Shown one piece after another: positions 52,901-61,952 of a stretch of 64,000 nucleotides of DNA. The DNA lies in contig NZ_CP015098.1 in NCBI RefSeq assembly GCF_001611795.1, positions 62,001 through 126,000 on the forward strand, given 5' to 3'. A program made the position numbers and the translations under genes. This DNA comes from Streptomyces qaidamensis. Lineage in GTDB: Bacteria; Actinomycetota; Actinomycetes; Streptomycetales; Streptomycetaceae. Every line of letters begins with the position of its first letter. The first letter of the stretch is position 1. A model generated the notes under the pieces. That model was not told the DNA's origin. It saw nothing but the letters and a program-made list of their open reading frames with translations, and searched no databases.

Positions 52901-54382
52901 TCAGCCTGTTCTGCGGGGTTTGGTGCCCACCTTGTGGTGGGCGGGACGGCTGTATGCCTCGCCGGTGGCGAGGACGCGTCCCACGTCATGACGGATAGCC
53001 GGATAGCGGTTCTTCGAGCCGGGCGGTCGGCCTGGGCCGGGACGGGAGGGTTTCGGTGCGCCGACGGGTGAGCCGGTCTTCGCGTGCAGGTTTCTGAACC
53101 CTCTGCGGACGCGGGCGGGTGTCATTTTGTTCGGCTCGGTCGGCTTTTCCCAGGGCCTGCGAAGGTCGGTGGCCAGCGGGCGGGCGATCCGGAGCTGGGC
53201 ATAGGCGGCGATGACGAGCCAGGTCCACCGGTCGGCCGCTTCCGAGCTGCGGAGCCGGGGCTTGGTCCACCCGAGGGTCTGCTTGAACAGGCGGAATGTG
53301 TGCTCGATGTCGAAGCGGCGGAGGAAGGACTGCCAGCAGCGGTCGACGTCCGCTTCGGTGGCGCCGATTCGCGACCACCACAGCCAGACCGGCCTGTTGA
53401 CTCCGCCGCTGGGCAGCTTCTCCACGGCTAGGCGGATGACGGTGCCCTCGATGATGGGCAGCGGCCCGTTGTGGTCGAGCCATGCGGCCCGGTGGGTCAG
53501 CCGCGGGTGCAGCCGGTCCCATGCCTGCGCGGTCGCCTTCCCATAGAGCCGGGTGGCCGTGGCGGTCACGGCCTGCTCGGTGCCCCAGGTTGCGGCGTCA
53601 CCGAAGACGAACTCGCCGCCGTGCTTGGGTGGCCGGCCGCCCTTGGGGTTGGCCAGGTGGAACTCTTCGCGGGAGGGTGTCGGACGCCGCATCACCCGGT
53701 CTGAACGGAGTCGGCCGAGGATCTCGACGGGCAGGTCACTCAGCAGGTGGGCGATGCGCGGGGCGTCGTATCCGGCGTCCAGCACGACCAGGACCTCCGG
53801 GTCACCCGGTCGCCACTGGCCGGCGGTGACTAGCCGCTCGACGACCTCGCGGATCTGCACCGTGGTCACGGCGGCGACGTCGGCGCCGGGCTCCAGGCGG
53901 ACAGCGTCCAGCACCGCCGTCCAGGACGTGCGGCCGGTCTCCAGCGCAGCCACCACCGAGTACGGCCAGCCTGGCACCATCTGATGCTTGCCCTCGCCCC
54001 GGCCGAAGGTGTGGCAAAAGGCACGGTTGGCAGAGGTGTTGGCGTCCGGTCGCAGCCACGGCGAGACATCGACGGCCAGTACGAGCCGACCGTCCGCCGC
54101 CCTCGGCAGCGGCACCTCGGTCAGGGCACGACGCAGCCGTGCGACGTCGATCCGGCCCTGGTTGAGTCCGCCGTACAGAGCCCCGTGACCTCGGCGGTGT
54201 TCGGGCGCGAGCGCGAGATCAACCAGCGTCCGAACCGGCCCGTCCGTGCACAGCAGCGCGTCGCACAACTCGAACAACGCGTCGCCCCGCGTGGTCAGAC
54301 ACGCGTACAACTCCGACCGGAAGCGTGACACTTCCGCGAACGCATCCCGCAGGACGCCCTGATGCACCAAACTCACGACCAC
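52901..54382 (-). CDS. DDE transposase (IS4/IS701-like, NF041680-type)
   Basis: An intact 493-residue transposase. Catalytic region pieces: GRLVLAVDVSPWLRPDA (first Asp), VLVVLDAGYDAPRIAHLLSD (second Asp) and RRFDIEHTFRLFKQTLGWTK (Glu in the Y/F..E....K-type signature). The C-terminus is basic and proline-rich (PSRPGPGRPPGSKNRYPAIR). It appears functional. Confidence 0.85.
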   Translation of the reverse strand: MVVSLVHQGVLRDAFAEVSRFRSELYACLTTRGDALFELCDALLCTDGPVRTLVDLALAPEHRRGHGALYGGLNQGRIDVARLRRALTEVPLPRAADGRLVLAVDVSPWLRPDANTSANRAFCHTFGRGEGKHQMVPGWPYSVVAALETGRTSWTAVLDAVRLEPGADVAAVTTVQIREVVERLVTAGQWRPGDPEVLVVLDAGYDAPRIAHLLSDLPVEILGRLRSDRVMRRPTPSREEFHLANPKGGRPPKHGGEFVFGDAATWGTEQAVTATATRLYGKATAQAWDRLHPRLTHRAAWLDHNGPLPIIEGTVIRLAVEKLPSGGVNRPVWLWWSRIGATEADVDRCWQSFLRRFDIEHTFRLFKQTLGWTKPRLRSSEAADRWTWLVIAAYAQLRIARPLATDLRRPWEKPTEPNKMTPARVRRGFRNLHAKTGSPVGAPKPSRPGPGRPPGSKNRYPAIRHDVGRVLATGEAYSRPAHHKVGTKPRRTG

Positions 54383-54606
54383 GGCCTTCGCGCTGATCCA
54401 CTCTGTGACGGAGCACAGGATCAGACGAAGGCCGCCTACACGTCCGCCGAACTGCGAGAACGCTGATCAAGTTCGAGCCGCGTTCGACGCTGGACGTTAA
54501 ACGACAAGCTGAGAGGTCGTTCTCTTTCCGAACCTCGTGTGTGGTTCTCGCTGGTCAGGCATGAGATGGCCGCGGTCGCGGGAGTCTCGGCTCGTTGCTG
54601 GCTGAG

Positions 54607-55140
54607 ATGTCGTGGGGGTGGCGGATGCCGTCGATGCGGGCGGTGTTGGAAGCGCGGCGGAAGTCCGCGGCGGTGCGGGTGGAGGAACTCGAAGCCGAGC
54701 TGGAGCGGGTGCGGGCGGCTCTGGCGGACGCGGAAGAGGCGCTCAGGCGCCGGGTGATCGGCCTGGAGCAGTATCTGGAGGCACTGGCCGAGGCGGATGC
54801 GCCCGCCGAAGTGATCGGCGGGGTGTCACAGCGGAAGCCGGTGGGACCGCGCCGGGCGGTGCCTCACCGGCAGAACGCCACCGGAACAGAGGAGTTGTCG
54901 CCGGACTATCAGGCGTTGATGGCCGCCGCGGTGGAAGCAGGAGCCGATGGGCTGGGTGCCCGGCGGGCAGCGGTGGTGCTGGGCTGGGACAGCGCCTCCG
55001 CCTCCCGTGTCGAGGGAGCGAGGGCCCGGCTGAAGCGGCTGGTGGAACGGGGCTGGCTGGTCGAGGAGAAGCCGGGAAGGTTCAAGCCGCCGATACCGGA
55101 ACAGGTTCCTGGTGCTGGACGGTCAGGCGGCGGCTCATGA
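54607..55140 (+). CDS. IS accessory protein (copy B)
   Basis: Identical in translation to the accessory protein of copy A: a coiled-coil N-terminus, basic linker and winged-helix-like C-terminus. ATG 54607 corresponds to 38596 in copy A. It overlaps the convergent transposase end. Confidence 0.65.
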   Translation: MSWGWRMPSMRAVLEARRKSAAVRVEELEAELERVRAALADAEEALRRRVIGLEQYLEALAEADAPAEVIGGVSQRKPVGPRRAVPHRQNATGTEELSPDYQALMAAAVEAGADGLGARRAAVVLGWDSASASRVEGARARLKRLVERGWLVEEKPGRFKPPIPEQVPGAGRSGGGS

Positions 55141-56014
55141 GCATGGTCATCGACCACAGAACGACGGCTTCGCTGGTCTCGGTGCGCCGTTCGTAGTCAC
55201 GGACCAGGCGCCGGCTGCGCAGGAGCCAGGCGAAGGATCTTTCGACGACCCAGCGGCGGGGCAGGACCTGAAAACCCTGGACGTCGTCGCTGCGGCGGAC
55301 GATGTCGAGGACGACTCCGAGGTGCTGGGTGGTCCAGTCGGTGAGGTGGCCGGTGTAACCGCCGTCGGCCCAGATCCGCGCCAGCCGCCGGAAGTGATTC
55401 TTCGCTGCGGGTAGCAGGACGCGGGCGGCATCCCGGTCGGTCGTGGAAGCCGGCGTGACCAGCACGGCCAGCAGGAGCCCGAGAGTGTCGGTCAGCAAGT
55501 GCCGCTTGCGCCCGTTGATCCTCTTCCCTGCGTCGAACCCCCGCGAGTGGTGAGCAACAGTGGCGTCCGCCTTCACCGACTGCGAGTCAACGACCGCCGC
55601 ACTCGGCTCCTGGTCACGGCCCTCAGCCCGGCGGACGCCCTCGCGCAGCCGTTCATGCAGCTCGGCCACCAGCCCCGTATCCCGCCAGCGGGCGAAGAAG
55701 GCATACACCCGCGGCCAGGGCGGGAAGTCGGACGGCATCGCCCGCCATTTGATGCCGTTGTCAACGAGATAGCGCACCGCGTCGATCATCTGCCGGTGGC
55801 AGTAGCCCTCCGGCCGCCCGCCCCGGCCCGCCAGCCATCCCGGCACCGGCAACAGATCCCGCACCAGAGCCCACTCGGCATCGCTCATGTCCGAGCCATA
55901 CCGAGGCCGACGCTCTGGCCGGTCGGCCGCGTTCCCGAACCGATGGGCGAGACAGTCACACCTGGGAGTGGCCGGACTGGACCCGGCAACCACGACCACG
56001 CGACACTTCGACAA
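55082..56014 (-). CDS. IS5-family transposase (copy B)
   Basis: Identical in translation to the copy A transposase (310 residues), including VVDSQSVKADATV and WVVERSFAWLLRSRRLVRDY. Two intact, identical sources of this enzyme are thus present 16 kb apart. Confidence 0.9.
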   Translation of the reverse strand: MSKCRVVVVAGSSPATPRCDCLAHRFGNAADRPERRPRYGSDMSDAEWALVRDLLPVPGWLAGRGGRPEGYCHRQMIDAVRYLVDNGIKWRAMPSDFPPWPRVYAFFARWRDTGLVAELHERLREGVRRAEGRDQEPSAAVVDSQSVKADATVAHHSRGFDAGKRINGRKRHLLTDTLGLLLAVLVTPASTTDRDAARVLLPAAKNHFRRLARIWADGGYTGHLTDWTTQHLGVVLDIVRRSDDVQGFQVLPRRWVVERSFAWLLRSRRLVRDYERRTETSEAVVLWSMTMLMSRRLTVQHQEPVPVSAA

Positions 56015-56191
56015 CAGGGCCTCTTGCTTCTCGCTGGACTCGACAACCGCGAGCTACCAAGAGGCCCTTCCTTCATGCCCCCACGTCGGCCAACTCACCC
56101 GATCCAGCGCGCTGTTCGAAGCAGACCGAGCACACGAACGGATAGAGAACGGCCAGTGAGAGCCCCTGTGAATCACGCTGGGCCGCCGCCG

Positions 56192-56219
56192 CCCCCCCCC
56201 CCCCCCCCCCCCCCCCCCC
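56192..56219 (+). repeat. Homopolymer tract of 28 C
   Basis: An uninterrupted run of 28 cytosines lies 35 bases outside the right end of IS copy B and just before a decayed ligase gene. Such a tract is extreme even for a GC-rich genome and is prone to slippage in vivo and to error in sequencing, so its exact length is doubtful. Confidence 0.8.
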
Positions 56220-56304
56220 GACGACCTGGAACCAACCCACCCCACCCAACAGAACCGCACCCACATGGGCAGGTTCTGAATGTTCGGGCTCCGGAATCCG
56301 CGAA

Positions 56305-56575
56305 CCCGTGCGCTTTCGCGTTCGATCTGCTGCGGTTGTCCGGGACCGACACGACCAGATGGCCGTATCGGCGGCGCAGGGCCGCGCTCGAGTCCGTGTT
56401 CACTGCCCGTCAACTGCCCGCCCCGTGGGTGCTGTGCCCGTCGACCACCGATCCGGACACGGTGCGTGAATGGCTGACGTGGGCGTCGGTCGGGATGGAA
56501 GGCGTGCTCTTCAAGCGGCTGGACGGCGTGTACGAGCCCGCGGTGCGCGGGTCGCGGAAGTACAAAAACAGGATG
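56305..56575 (+). pseudogene. ATP-dependent DNA ligase fragment
   Basis: The frame reads AFAFDLLRLSGTDTTRWPYR, RRRAALESVFTARQLPAPWV, LCPSTTDPDTVREWLTWASV and GMEGVLFKRLDGVYEPAVRG. This is the middle of the nucleotidyltransferase domain of Streptomyces LigD/LigC-type ligases, with motif IV-like GMEGVLFKR and the region before motif V. The KxDG active-site lysine region and the OB domain are absent. The sequence on the left is the poly-C junction, and on the right an integrase gene. Confidence 0.75.
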
Positions 56576-56669
56576 AATTGCATCTGCCACAACACTCCAC
56601 CGGCGATGAAGAAGCAGTTCACCCACGTCAGACGGGTGCGCACGATGCTAGATCACACCGCCGACGGCC

Positions 56670-57806
56670 ATGACCTGCAGGTCGAACAGCCGCGTGGTCA
56701 CTCAAGCACCCGGTTCGGCACGCCTCGTTCTGGCGTCGAACATCGTTCACCTCGACCCTGCGCCGGCCGTTTTCACCGCGATGCAGGAGGGCTGGGCCCG
56801 GCAGCAAGGCGCCCGTTTCTTACAGGAATCGACGATCGGTGCCCGGTTGCGCCTGATCGGGCGGCTCGCTGATTTCACGGGGCTGTACCCGTGGCAGTGG
56901 ACCCCGGCCGACGGTGAGGCGTTCATCGTGCATCTGCGCAACGGTGCCCAACCCATCCAGTTGTCCACGGCGCGCACGTACGAAGTGACGATCTCCCTGT
57001 TCATGGAGTACCTGCGCGATCCCCGGTACGGGTGGGTCGAGGCTTGCCTGGAACGGTTCGGTGAGGCACCGCAAGTGGTGTTCCATGAGGGCAACTCGGT
57101 GCTGCACACGGTGGAGTACGAGGGTGACCCGCGGCGCCGACCGCAGACGTACGACGAGGTCCAGGCCCTGTTCGACGTGGCGGACGCCCGGCCCGGGAAG
57201 ATCCGGGGGCAGGGGCGGAAGGGGACGCTCACCGCGTTGCGGGATGCCGCAGTGTTGAAGACGGTCTACGCCTTCGGTACGCGACGCACGGAGGCTTCGA
57301 AGGTGGACCTGGTGGACCTGCGCCGTAACCGCAAGGCCCCGCGGTTCGGGCCCTACGGCAGCATGACTGTGCGGTTCGGCAAGTCGTCCAAGGGTGCTCC
57401 GCCGAAACGGCGGATGGTGCTGACCGTCCCGGAGATGGACTGGGTTGTCGACGTCCTGGGCGAATGGGTGCGCGATGTACGCCCCCACTTCGCGCCCGGT
57501 AAACACCCGGCCCTGTGGGTGACCGAGAGAGTCGGCCGTCTCTCGCCGCGCTCCATCAACGAGGCCTTCGTCGCCGCCAGGCAGGACGCCGGACTTGACG
57601 AAGACCTGGACCTGCACTGCCTGCGCCACAGCTACATCACCCACCTAACGGAATTCGGCTACCCCGCGAGGTTCGTGCAGGAGCAGGCCGGACACTCCCA
57701 TGCCGCCACAACAGCCATCTACATGGGCGTTTCAGATGAGTACCGCAACGCGCTCCTGGAGACTTCGTTGAAGCGACGGCTGGGCGACGACTGGGACCTG
57801 ACATGA
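56670..57806 (+). CDS. Tyrosine site-specific recombinase
   Basis: A 378-residue integrase. The catalytic residues are Arg206 (GTRRTEASK), His316 and Arg319 (LHCLRHSYITHL), His342 (AGHSHAATT) and Tyr351 (AIYMGVS). The N-terminal ~150 residues form the core-binding/SAM-like domain (STIGARLRLIGRLADFTGLY). The start at ATG 56670 is approximate because the frame is open upstream. Its TGA overlaps the next gene (ATGA at 57803). With the two following genes it forms a three-gene recombinase operon seen in Streptomyces mobile DNA. Confidence 0.88.
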   Translation: MTCRSNSRVVTQAPGSARLVLASNIVHLDPAPAVFTAMQEGWARQQGARFLQESTIGARLRLIGRLADFTGLYPWQWTPADGEAFIVHLRNGAQPIQLSTARTYEVTISLFMEYLRDPRYGWVEACLERFGEAPQVVFHEGNSVLHTVEYEGDPRRRPQTYDEVQALFDVADARPGKIRGQGRKGTLTALRDAAVLKTVYAFGTRRTEASKVDLVDLRRNRKAPRFGPYGSMTVRFGKSSKGAPPKRRMVLTVPEMDWVVDVLGEWVRDVRPHFAPGKHPALWVTERVGRLSPRSINEAFVAARQDAGLDEDLDLHCLRHSYITHLTEFGYPARFVQEQAGHSHAATTAIYMGVSDEYRNALLETSLKRRLGDDWDLT

Positions 57807-58132
57807 TCAAGAAGATGGGCTACGACTGGCGACTGCGTCAGGTGATGGCCGAGCACGAGATGTTCCAGACCTCGGACCTGGTGCCGCTGCTCGCGGAGCG
57901 CGGTGTCTCCCTGTCACGCGAGCAGGTCTACCGGCTGGTGACGCAGCCGCCGCAGCGGATGAGCATGGACACTCTCGTTGCCCTGTGTGACATCTTCCAG
58001 TGCACGCCCAACGACCTCATCAAGCCGACCGTCGTCAACGCGCAGGTAAAGAAGACCGCAGACGGCGACAGCGCCCCCGTCCTGCCGCTCGGGGAACGCC
58101 GCACCACGATTCGCCGTCCAGGCCGATCATGA
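57803..58132 (+). CDS. XRE-family helix-turn-helix protein of the recombinase operon
   Basis: A 109-residue protein with a Cro/CI-type helix-turn-helix (DLVPLLAERGVSLSREQVYR, LVTQPPQRMSMDTLVALCDI, FQCTPNDLI). Both its start and its stop overlap neighbours by ATGA, so it is translationally coupled to the integrase and to the following gene. It probably regulates or assists recombination. Confidence 0.82.
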   Translation: MIKKMGYDWRLRQVMAEHEMFQTSDLVPLLAERGVSLSREQVYRLVTQPPQRMSMDTLVALCDIFQCTPNDLIKPTVVNAQVKKTADGDSAPVLPLGERRTTIRRPGRS

Positions 58133-58539
58133 GGAAGCTGACCCCGGACCAATTGCGGTTACGAGCCGAACTCGCACACGCTCAGTCGCAGATCACCGAG
58201 CACCTGCACCATGCCATCGGGCCGGCGTTCACCGATGACGACGCACGAACTGCGCTAGAAGCAGTCCAGGCATGGAAAGGGCCGAACGCGCACCAGCTCG
58301 CCCGCTACCTGCAGAAGAACCCTGCAGCACTGGTCGCTCCTGGCCCCGACTGCCCGAAGTCACTCGTTCGTCTGCCACCCGGCTTTGTTCACCAGATTGG
58401 ACAGCAGATGTCGACCACTTTGGGAGGCATGAGAGTCTGGCGCTGTTCGATTGCCAGACGGTTAGAACAGGTCGGCCGAGGTGCCCTGCGTGAGGTTCTC
58501 GAGGATCGTGCGCAGCCAGGGGCGGCGCACGGCTGGTAG
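58129..58539 (+). pseudogene. Third recombinase-operon protein, truncated
   Basis: ATG at 58129 begins MRKLTPDQLRLRAELAHAQS and continues QITEHLHHAIGPAFTDDDAR to NPAALVAPGPDCPKSLVRLP. This matches the N-terminal ~85 residues of the large third protein of these operons (a zinc-finger-containing partner of several hundred residues). After about 58383 the sequence is unrelated and overlaps the end of a convergent gene. The operon is therefore unlikely to be active. Confidence 0.6.
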
Positions 58540-59567
58540 CCGGACCAAGGTGTGCTGGAACGTTCCCCGGTCGGCCCGGAACAGGTAGTGGGGGAGCAGT
58601 GGGAGCGGGTCGTCGCGGAGTACGTCCTTGGGAATGCGGCCTGACGCGGGAACCGGCAAGTACGGCTGGGGAGAGACCAGCCACAGCCACACCCCCAGCG
58701 GCAGGGGCACCAGGTATGCCGACGCAGCCGGGCCGGCAGGAGTCCAGGTCTGGCCTGTCTGGGGGTGGACCGGTACGAGGAGGATGTCGACGCCCGCGTC
58801 CGGGGAGGGCTGTCCCGGTCCAGCCAGGACGGCTCGCAGCTTCGGGGGGCCTGGCGGCAGCAGGGCGTCGAGCACGCGCTGGAACACGTCCGCTGTCAGA
58901 CCGCCCGGGACCTGCACCGGCTGCCCTCGGGAGGCAACCAGCAGATGGGCGAGGGCCTGGCCGGCTGCCGCCTCCCACTGCGGGCTCCACGACCAGTAGT
59001 GGTTCGGCCCCAGCCGTCCTCCCCACGTGGCGATCGGCTCGAAAGGGGGAGTTTTCTCCCCCTTCGCTGCCAGCTCCGCCAGGAGGGCAGCGCGGCGCGC
59101 GTACCGTCAACGGGGACGCGGTGCACGGCGTCCGGGCTGAGCCGCACCGCCTGCCAGAGCGAGCAGTCGTCGATCCTGGACGCCACGGGGAGGCCGCATG
59201 CCTCGCAGGCCATGTTGGGCCCGTCGGCTCCGTCGAGGCCGCAGCAGGCACCACCGCGCTTCTCAGGAATCAGCCGAGTCCCACGGATATCACCGGGCGC
59301 GATGACACTCGCCCCGGGCGTGCTGTCGGACAGGGCGTCGACCGGCGCGTAGATGCCGCGTGCCTCCGCCTCGCCCGGATCGATCTCGTCCCACATACGC
59401 CACGGCCCGCCCCAGGGGTCCGGGTCCACGGCAAACGTCCCTGACTGCATGAGCACCGGAAGCTGAGTCCCGTTCCCGTACGTCTGACGGGCGTGGACTG
59501 GCAGTGCGACCTGGGACAGCGGGGTGGTCAACTCGGCGCCGCATCCCGCACACACGAAAACGAACAA
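58462..59567 (-). pseudogene. Hypothetical zinc-ribbon protein, frameshifted
   Basis: The start is probably TTG 59567, preceded by GGAGGA, giving FVFVCAGCGAELTTPLSQVA. The first frame continues through WGGPWRMWDEIDPGEAEARG, CCGLDGADGPNMACEACGLP to VHRVPVDG near 59110. A one-base shift leads to ARRAALLAELAAKGEKTPPF, NHYWSWSPQWEAAAGQALAH, LLVASRGQPVQVPGGLTADV and ENLTQGTSADLF at 58462. The joined protein would have about 368 residues with three CxxC pairs. It is a conserved-looking Streptomyces hypothetical without known function; the break lies in a GC-rich repeat and might be an error. Confidence 0.55.
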
Positions 59568-59814
59568 ATGTCCTCCGTCTGGGAAACAGACGCATCGTCG
59601 CAGCTCGCCGACAGCCAGCCAACATGTTTTCTCATCCGTTGCGGGAACGGCACCTGCCACCGGCGTGGAGTAGCAACGCAGCGCGGGCAAGCGCCAGCCG
59701 CCGCCTCTGAGGACGGCAAGCGACTCACCCAGTGTTCGAATCCCCGGTGTGCTGTGGCGCCTCCCGAAGCGGTGAACATCTGCTGCTCATTCTCATGAAC
59801 AAAGCCATCGAACG

Positions 59815-61131
59815 TTACTGCGCAGGAGACCTACACGCATGCTGTTCGGTGCCGTTCTCTGATCCCGTTGAGCAGTTCGGGACGGGGACCGGGGAGGCAG
59901 GTGGGTGCCAGGTGAGAATCCAGCCGGCGGTAAGCGCCGCCGCGCCGCCTGCCAGGGCGATTGCACCGCCTGTTCCGATGCCTGCGGCCATCGCGCCGAA
60001 GCAGGCCGGCCCGACGCCCTGCAGCGTCATGCTGCCGGAGCCGAGCAGCCCGAATGCCTGGCCCAGGCCATCCTGCGGTAGGGCGTCCAGGAACGGCCGT
60101 TGCAGGCCGAGACCGTAGGCGAATCCGAAGCCGCAGAGCAGCAGCAGACAGGACGAGACGCCCACTCCGGGCTCGGCAGCGAAGCCGACCAGCGGCAGTC
60201 CCATCAGCGCAATCAAAGGGGCTACCAGTCGCTCCCGGGTGGGCGGCCGTAGCAATCGGCCTACCAGCAGATCACCGACCAGCATGCCGACCGGCAGACA
60301 GCCCATCAGCACCGCGTACCAGCCGGGCGCGAAGTGGCGTCCTCCCGCGTAGGCGACGATCAGGCCTTCCGCGCCCGCTACGAACGCCGGCGGGAGCCAC
60401 CGGGCCAGCATCAGTCGTCGCACCGTGTGTTTGCGCAGCAGCAGGCCGACACCGTGCAGGCTTGCCCGGACGGCCCCGCCATCGCCCCGAGCGCTGCCAG
60501 GTGTGCCGCCGAACTCTCCTGGCTGCAGCCGGGGTAGCCGGATGCGGATAGCGAGCGCGCAGCCGAGGTAGAGGGCGGCGCTGACCGCGAGCGCCTGGCG
60601 CGGGCCGAGTACCGCGACGGCCGCACCTCCCAGCGCCAGACCGAACAATTGCGCGCCGGAGGCAGCGATGTTGTTCAGTGAACGGCCCAGTACATAGGCG
60701 TCGCCCTCCAGCGACTGCGCGACCAGCCGACTCGACGAGCCGTGAAACACCGGTGTGGTGAGGGCGACCAGCGCCACGACACCGAGGCTTGCCGCGACCG
60801 GCATCCGCACCAGGGCGAGCAGCAGGGCGGAGGCGCACGTCAAGGCGTAGCCGCCGGTGATGAGCGCGCGGGGCGGCAGTCGGTCGGCCAGTGAGCCCAG
60901 CAGCAGCGAGCCGAACAGCTGCGGGATGAAGCCGATGCCGAAGGCCAGTGCGCTCAGCAGCGCGGAGCCGGTGGCCGAGAAGACCAGCACCGAGAACGTG
61001 GTGATCCGCAGCGCGTCCGCAGTGATTGCGACGGTGCGGGTTGAGAAGAGCAGCCGGAATCGTGGCTCGGCCAGCACCTCCCGGTAGGTGGCACGGTGGT
61101 TGCCCTGCGCGGGTTCGGCGGTTGGGGTCAT
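59815..61131 (-). CDS. MFS transporter
   Basis: A 438-residue protein with about 12 hydrophobic helices and the MFS-type loop after helix 2 (LLLGSLADRLPPRALITGGY). It resembles the enterobactin exporter/EntS-like group of Streptomyces drug or metabolite exporters. ATG 61131 lies 90 bases from a divergent ArsR-type regulator with a palindrome between, the usual arrangement of ArsR-MFS pairs. The C-terminal ~25 residues are polar. The substrate cannot be predicted. Confidence 0.85.
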   Translation of the reverse strand: MTPTAEPAQGNHRATYREVLAEPRFRLLFSTRTVAITADALRITTFSVLVFSATGSALLSALAFGIGFIPQLFGSLLLGSLADRLPPRALITGGYALTCASALLLALVRMPVAASLGVVALVALTTPVFHGSSSRLVAQSLEGDAYVLGRSLNNIAASGAQLFGLALGGAAVAVLGPRQALAVSAALYLGCALAIRIRLPRLQPGEFGGTPGSARGDGGAVRASLHGVGLLLRKHTVRRLMLARWLPPAFVAGAEGLIVAYAGGRHFAPGWYAVLMGCLPVGMLVGDLLVGRLLRPPTRERLVAPLIALMGLPLVGFAAEPGVGVSSCLLLLCGFGFAYGLGLQRPFLDALPQDGLGQAFGLLGSGSMTLQGVGPACFGAMAAGIGTGGAIALAGGAAALTAGWILTWHPPASPVPVPNCSTGSENGTEQHACRSPAQ

Positions 61132-61170
61132 GACGCGCAGCCTCGCCGTGCGCCCACGCTACTCACCAAT

Positions 61171-61190
61171 GATTCGTCGCTGGACGAATC
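61171..61190. promoter_or_regulatory. Operator-like 20-bp palindrome between MFS and ArsR genes
   Basis: gattcgtc (61171-61178) and gacgaatc (61183-61190) form a perfect 8-bp inverted repeat with a 4-base spacer. It lies in the 90-base divergent promoter region, 31 bases before the regulator start. This is the expected place and form of an ArsR-family dimer site, but binding is inferred. Confidence 0.65.
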
Positions 61191-61220
61191 GGAGCAGATG
61201 TCCCGCGGTAGCATGGCTGG

Positions 61221-61952
61221 GTGCTGCGCTTCGAAGTCTCCGTCGAGGACCTGCTGCGCAGCCGCTTCGCACTGTCGCCCGCGATGGACCTGTGCTTCCT
61301 GCTACGCTCGCTCGCCAGCCAAGACAGGCCGCTGCCGCGAGCCTGGGCCACCCGGCTCCTGCCGGCCTTTGAACGGCTTCGCCGCGAGAGCGATCTGAAC
61401 GCCGCCCTCGCCCTGCACACCCCGCAATCCGGACCGAACTTCGTCGCCCCGCCCCCGCGCGGCCTCAACCAGACCTGGGCAGACGACCTGGCCATTATCC
61501 GGGCCACACCGCTGGAAGCGGCCCGCCACGAAATCGCCACCAACGCGACCGGCCCGTCCGCCCGTGATCCCCGCGTACGCGCAGTGCTGGACTCGACGGA
61601 CGCCGTCTCCAGGATCGCCGAGGCGATGGACCAGGCGTGGCACGAGCTGCTCGCCACAGACTGGCCGCAACTGCGCGCGCTCTGTGAGCGCGATGTCGTG
61701 CACCGGGTGGGTGTGATCGGCGAACACGGATGGGTCACGACCATCGAGAGCCTGCACCCGAGCATCGCCTGGCAAGCCGGCGGTATCGAGATCGGCCACT
61801 TCCCCCAAGTCGGAACAGTCCGCCTCGCCGGCGACGGGCTCCTGCTGATCCCTTCGGTCTTCGTCGCGAATATCGCCGCCCACCTGGAGGACCCCTGGCC
61901 CAGGACCTTGATCTACCGTGCCCGCGGCACCGCCGCCGAGCGTGCCTCGTAG
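61221..61952 (+). pseudogene. ArsR-type regulator (DUF5937), C-terminally truncated
   Basis: GTG at 61221 begins VLRFEVSVEDLLRSRFALSP, the DUF5937 domain that precedes the winged helix in a Streptomyces ArsR subfamily. It continues to VGTVRLAGDGLLLIPSVFVA and WPRTLIYRARGTAAE. In relatives the helix-turn-helix follows at this point (GTAALW). Here the sequence switches to a relaxase fragment on the other strand, so the DNA-binding domain is lost and the MFS gene may be derepressed. Confidence 0.7.

Larger units (their letters stand above)
52592..54510 (-). mobile_element. IS4/IS701-like element with passenger ORF
   Basis: A perfect 15-bp inverted repeat agcttgtcgtttaac (52592-52606) pairs with gttaaacgacaagct (54496-54510). 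Between them are a full-length transposase and a small membrane-protein frame. The 1,642-bp element inserted only 5 bases to its right. Confidence 0.8.
54516..56157 (-). mobile_element. 1,642-bp IS5-family element, copy B (inverted)
   Basis: This copy has the same length and encoded products as the element at 37046-38687, in opposite orientation. It is flanked by its own 5-bp duplication gagag (54511-54515 and 56158-56162). The different duplications show two independent insertions. Confidence 0.9.

Noticed and set aside
55499..56872. A 457-codon plus-strand frame spanning IS copy B, the poly-C tract and the ligase fragment
   Set aside because: The first part is antisense to the transposase. 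Only the ligase-like segment at 56305-56575 has homology; the fusion is accidental.
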